A stretch of DNA of 22,167 nucleotides from AP-16 sp036395835 (GTDB lineage Bacteria; Pseudomonadota; Alphaproteobacteria; Rhizobiales; Xanthobacteraceae), in assembly GCA_036395835.1 (NCBI GenBank), contig DASWCW010000030.1, positions 1 through 22,167 of the forward strand. Direction: 5' to 3'. A model generated the notes under the pieces. The model searched no databases and had not been told where the DNA came from. It saw only the letters and a program-made list of their open reading frames with translations. The translations under genes were made by a program, and so were the position numbers. Each line of letters opens with the position of its first letter. The stretch's first letter is position 1. This document shows positions 22,011-22,167 of the stretch, piece by piece.

Positions 22011-22167
22011 GGCTTCCTCCCTGGTGAGGCTGCGTTTTTGTGCAATTGGCGCCCGGCCGGCGCATTCCTCGTCGAGGCGAACAGCCTATCACGACCGACG
22101 AGGCGGCAGAACCTCCAGGCCCCGGCTTCTGGGGCCACCGCTGAGGTGCCCGCCGATGAACCGCGAA

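Noticed and set aside
1..22167. CRISPR arrays, insertion sequences, prophage genes, attachment sites, rRNA, tRNA
   Set aside because: No regularly spaced repeats, transposase or integrase motifs, or structural RNA signatures were seen on either strand.

Overview
The window is GC-rich, densely coded chromosomal DNA. It suggests an alphaproteobacterium of the order Hyphomicrobiales, somewhere near Bradyrhizobiaceae/Xanthobacteraceae. The reasons are a pyrB-pyrC-plsY order, ruvX divergent from gatC, a small extra gene between gatA and gatB, and several small proteins (Sel1-like, short helical proteins) of a kind I associate with that group. The assignment rests on recalled family resemblance, not on a search. 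I see no insertion sequence, phage gene, CRISPR array, rRNA or tRNA.

Layout. 1-3600: the tail of an ABC-type substrate-binding protein, a mandelate-racemase-like enzyme, a degenerate REC-EAL protein lying between two copies of a 25-nt repeat, and a small exported cysteine-containing protein. 3700-6660 (minus strand): pyrB, a dihydroorotase-like gene whose metal site is broken, and plsY, i.e. pyrimidine synthesis and membrane lipid synthesis. 6786-8432: an AidB-type acyl-CoA dehydrogenase homologue, convergent with ruvX (8447-8935, minus). 9095-12812: gatC, gatA, a 107-residue helical protein, and gatB overlapping it by ATGA; this is the transamidosome block. A clear intrinsic terminator follows at 12962-13011.

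12813-14043 is mostly non-coding, but it holds a 29-residue lysine/arginine-rich peptide gene (13380-13469) with a strong ribosome binding site, a perfect inverted repeat just upstream and a long hairpin downstream. A YfcG-like glutathione transferase follows (14044-14754). Next comes a group of small genes: a Sel1-like protein, a 99-residue protein, and two short paralogous helical proteins of 64 and 56 residues. Between these and the SRAP (YedK/HMCES-like) gene lies a minus-strand stretch of three hairpins ending in an intrinsic terminator, a candidate small RNA (16486-16627).

17597-20950: a periplasmic type-1 binding protein gene followed 30 nt later by a chemoreceptor with a large, all-helical periplasmic domain. 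I read this as a two-protein sensor in which the binding protein presents its ligand to the receptor. 21030-22010 (minus): a metal-dependent amidohydrolase (PDC-hydrolase/LigI-like) with a possible Tat signal. 22011-22167 holds only its ribosome binding site and no further gene that I can see.

The most interesting points are the binding-protein/chemoreceptor pair, the candidate small RNA, the tiny basic peptide gene, and three enzymes with altered active sites (mandelate racemase-like, dihydroorotase-like, EAL).
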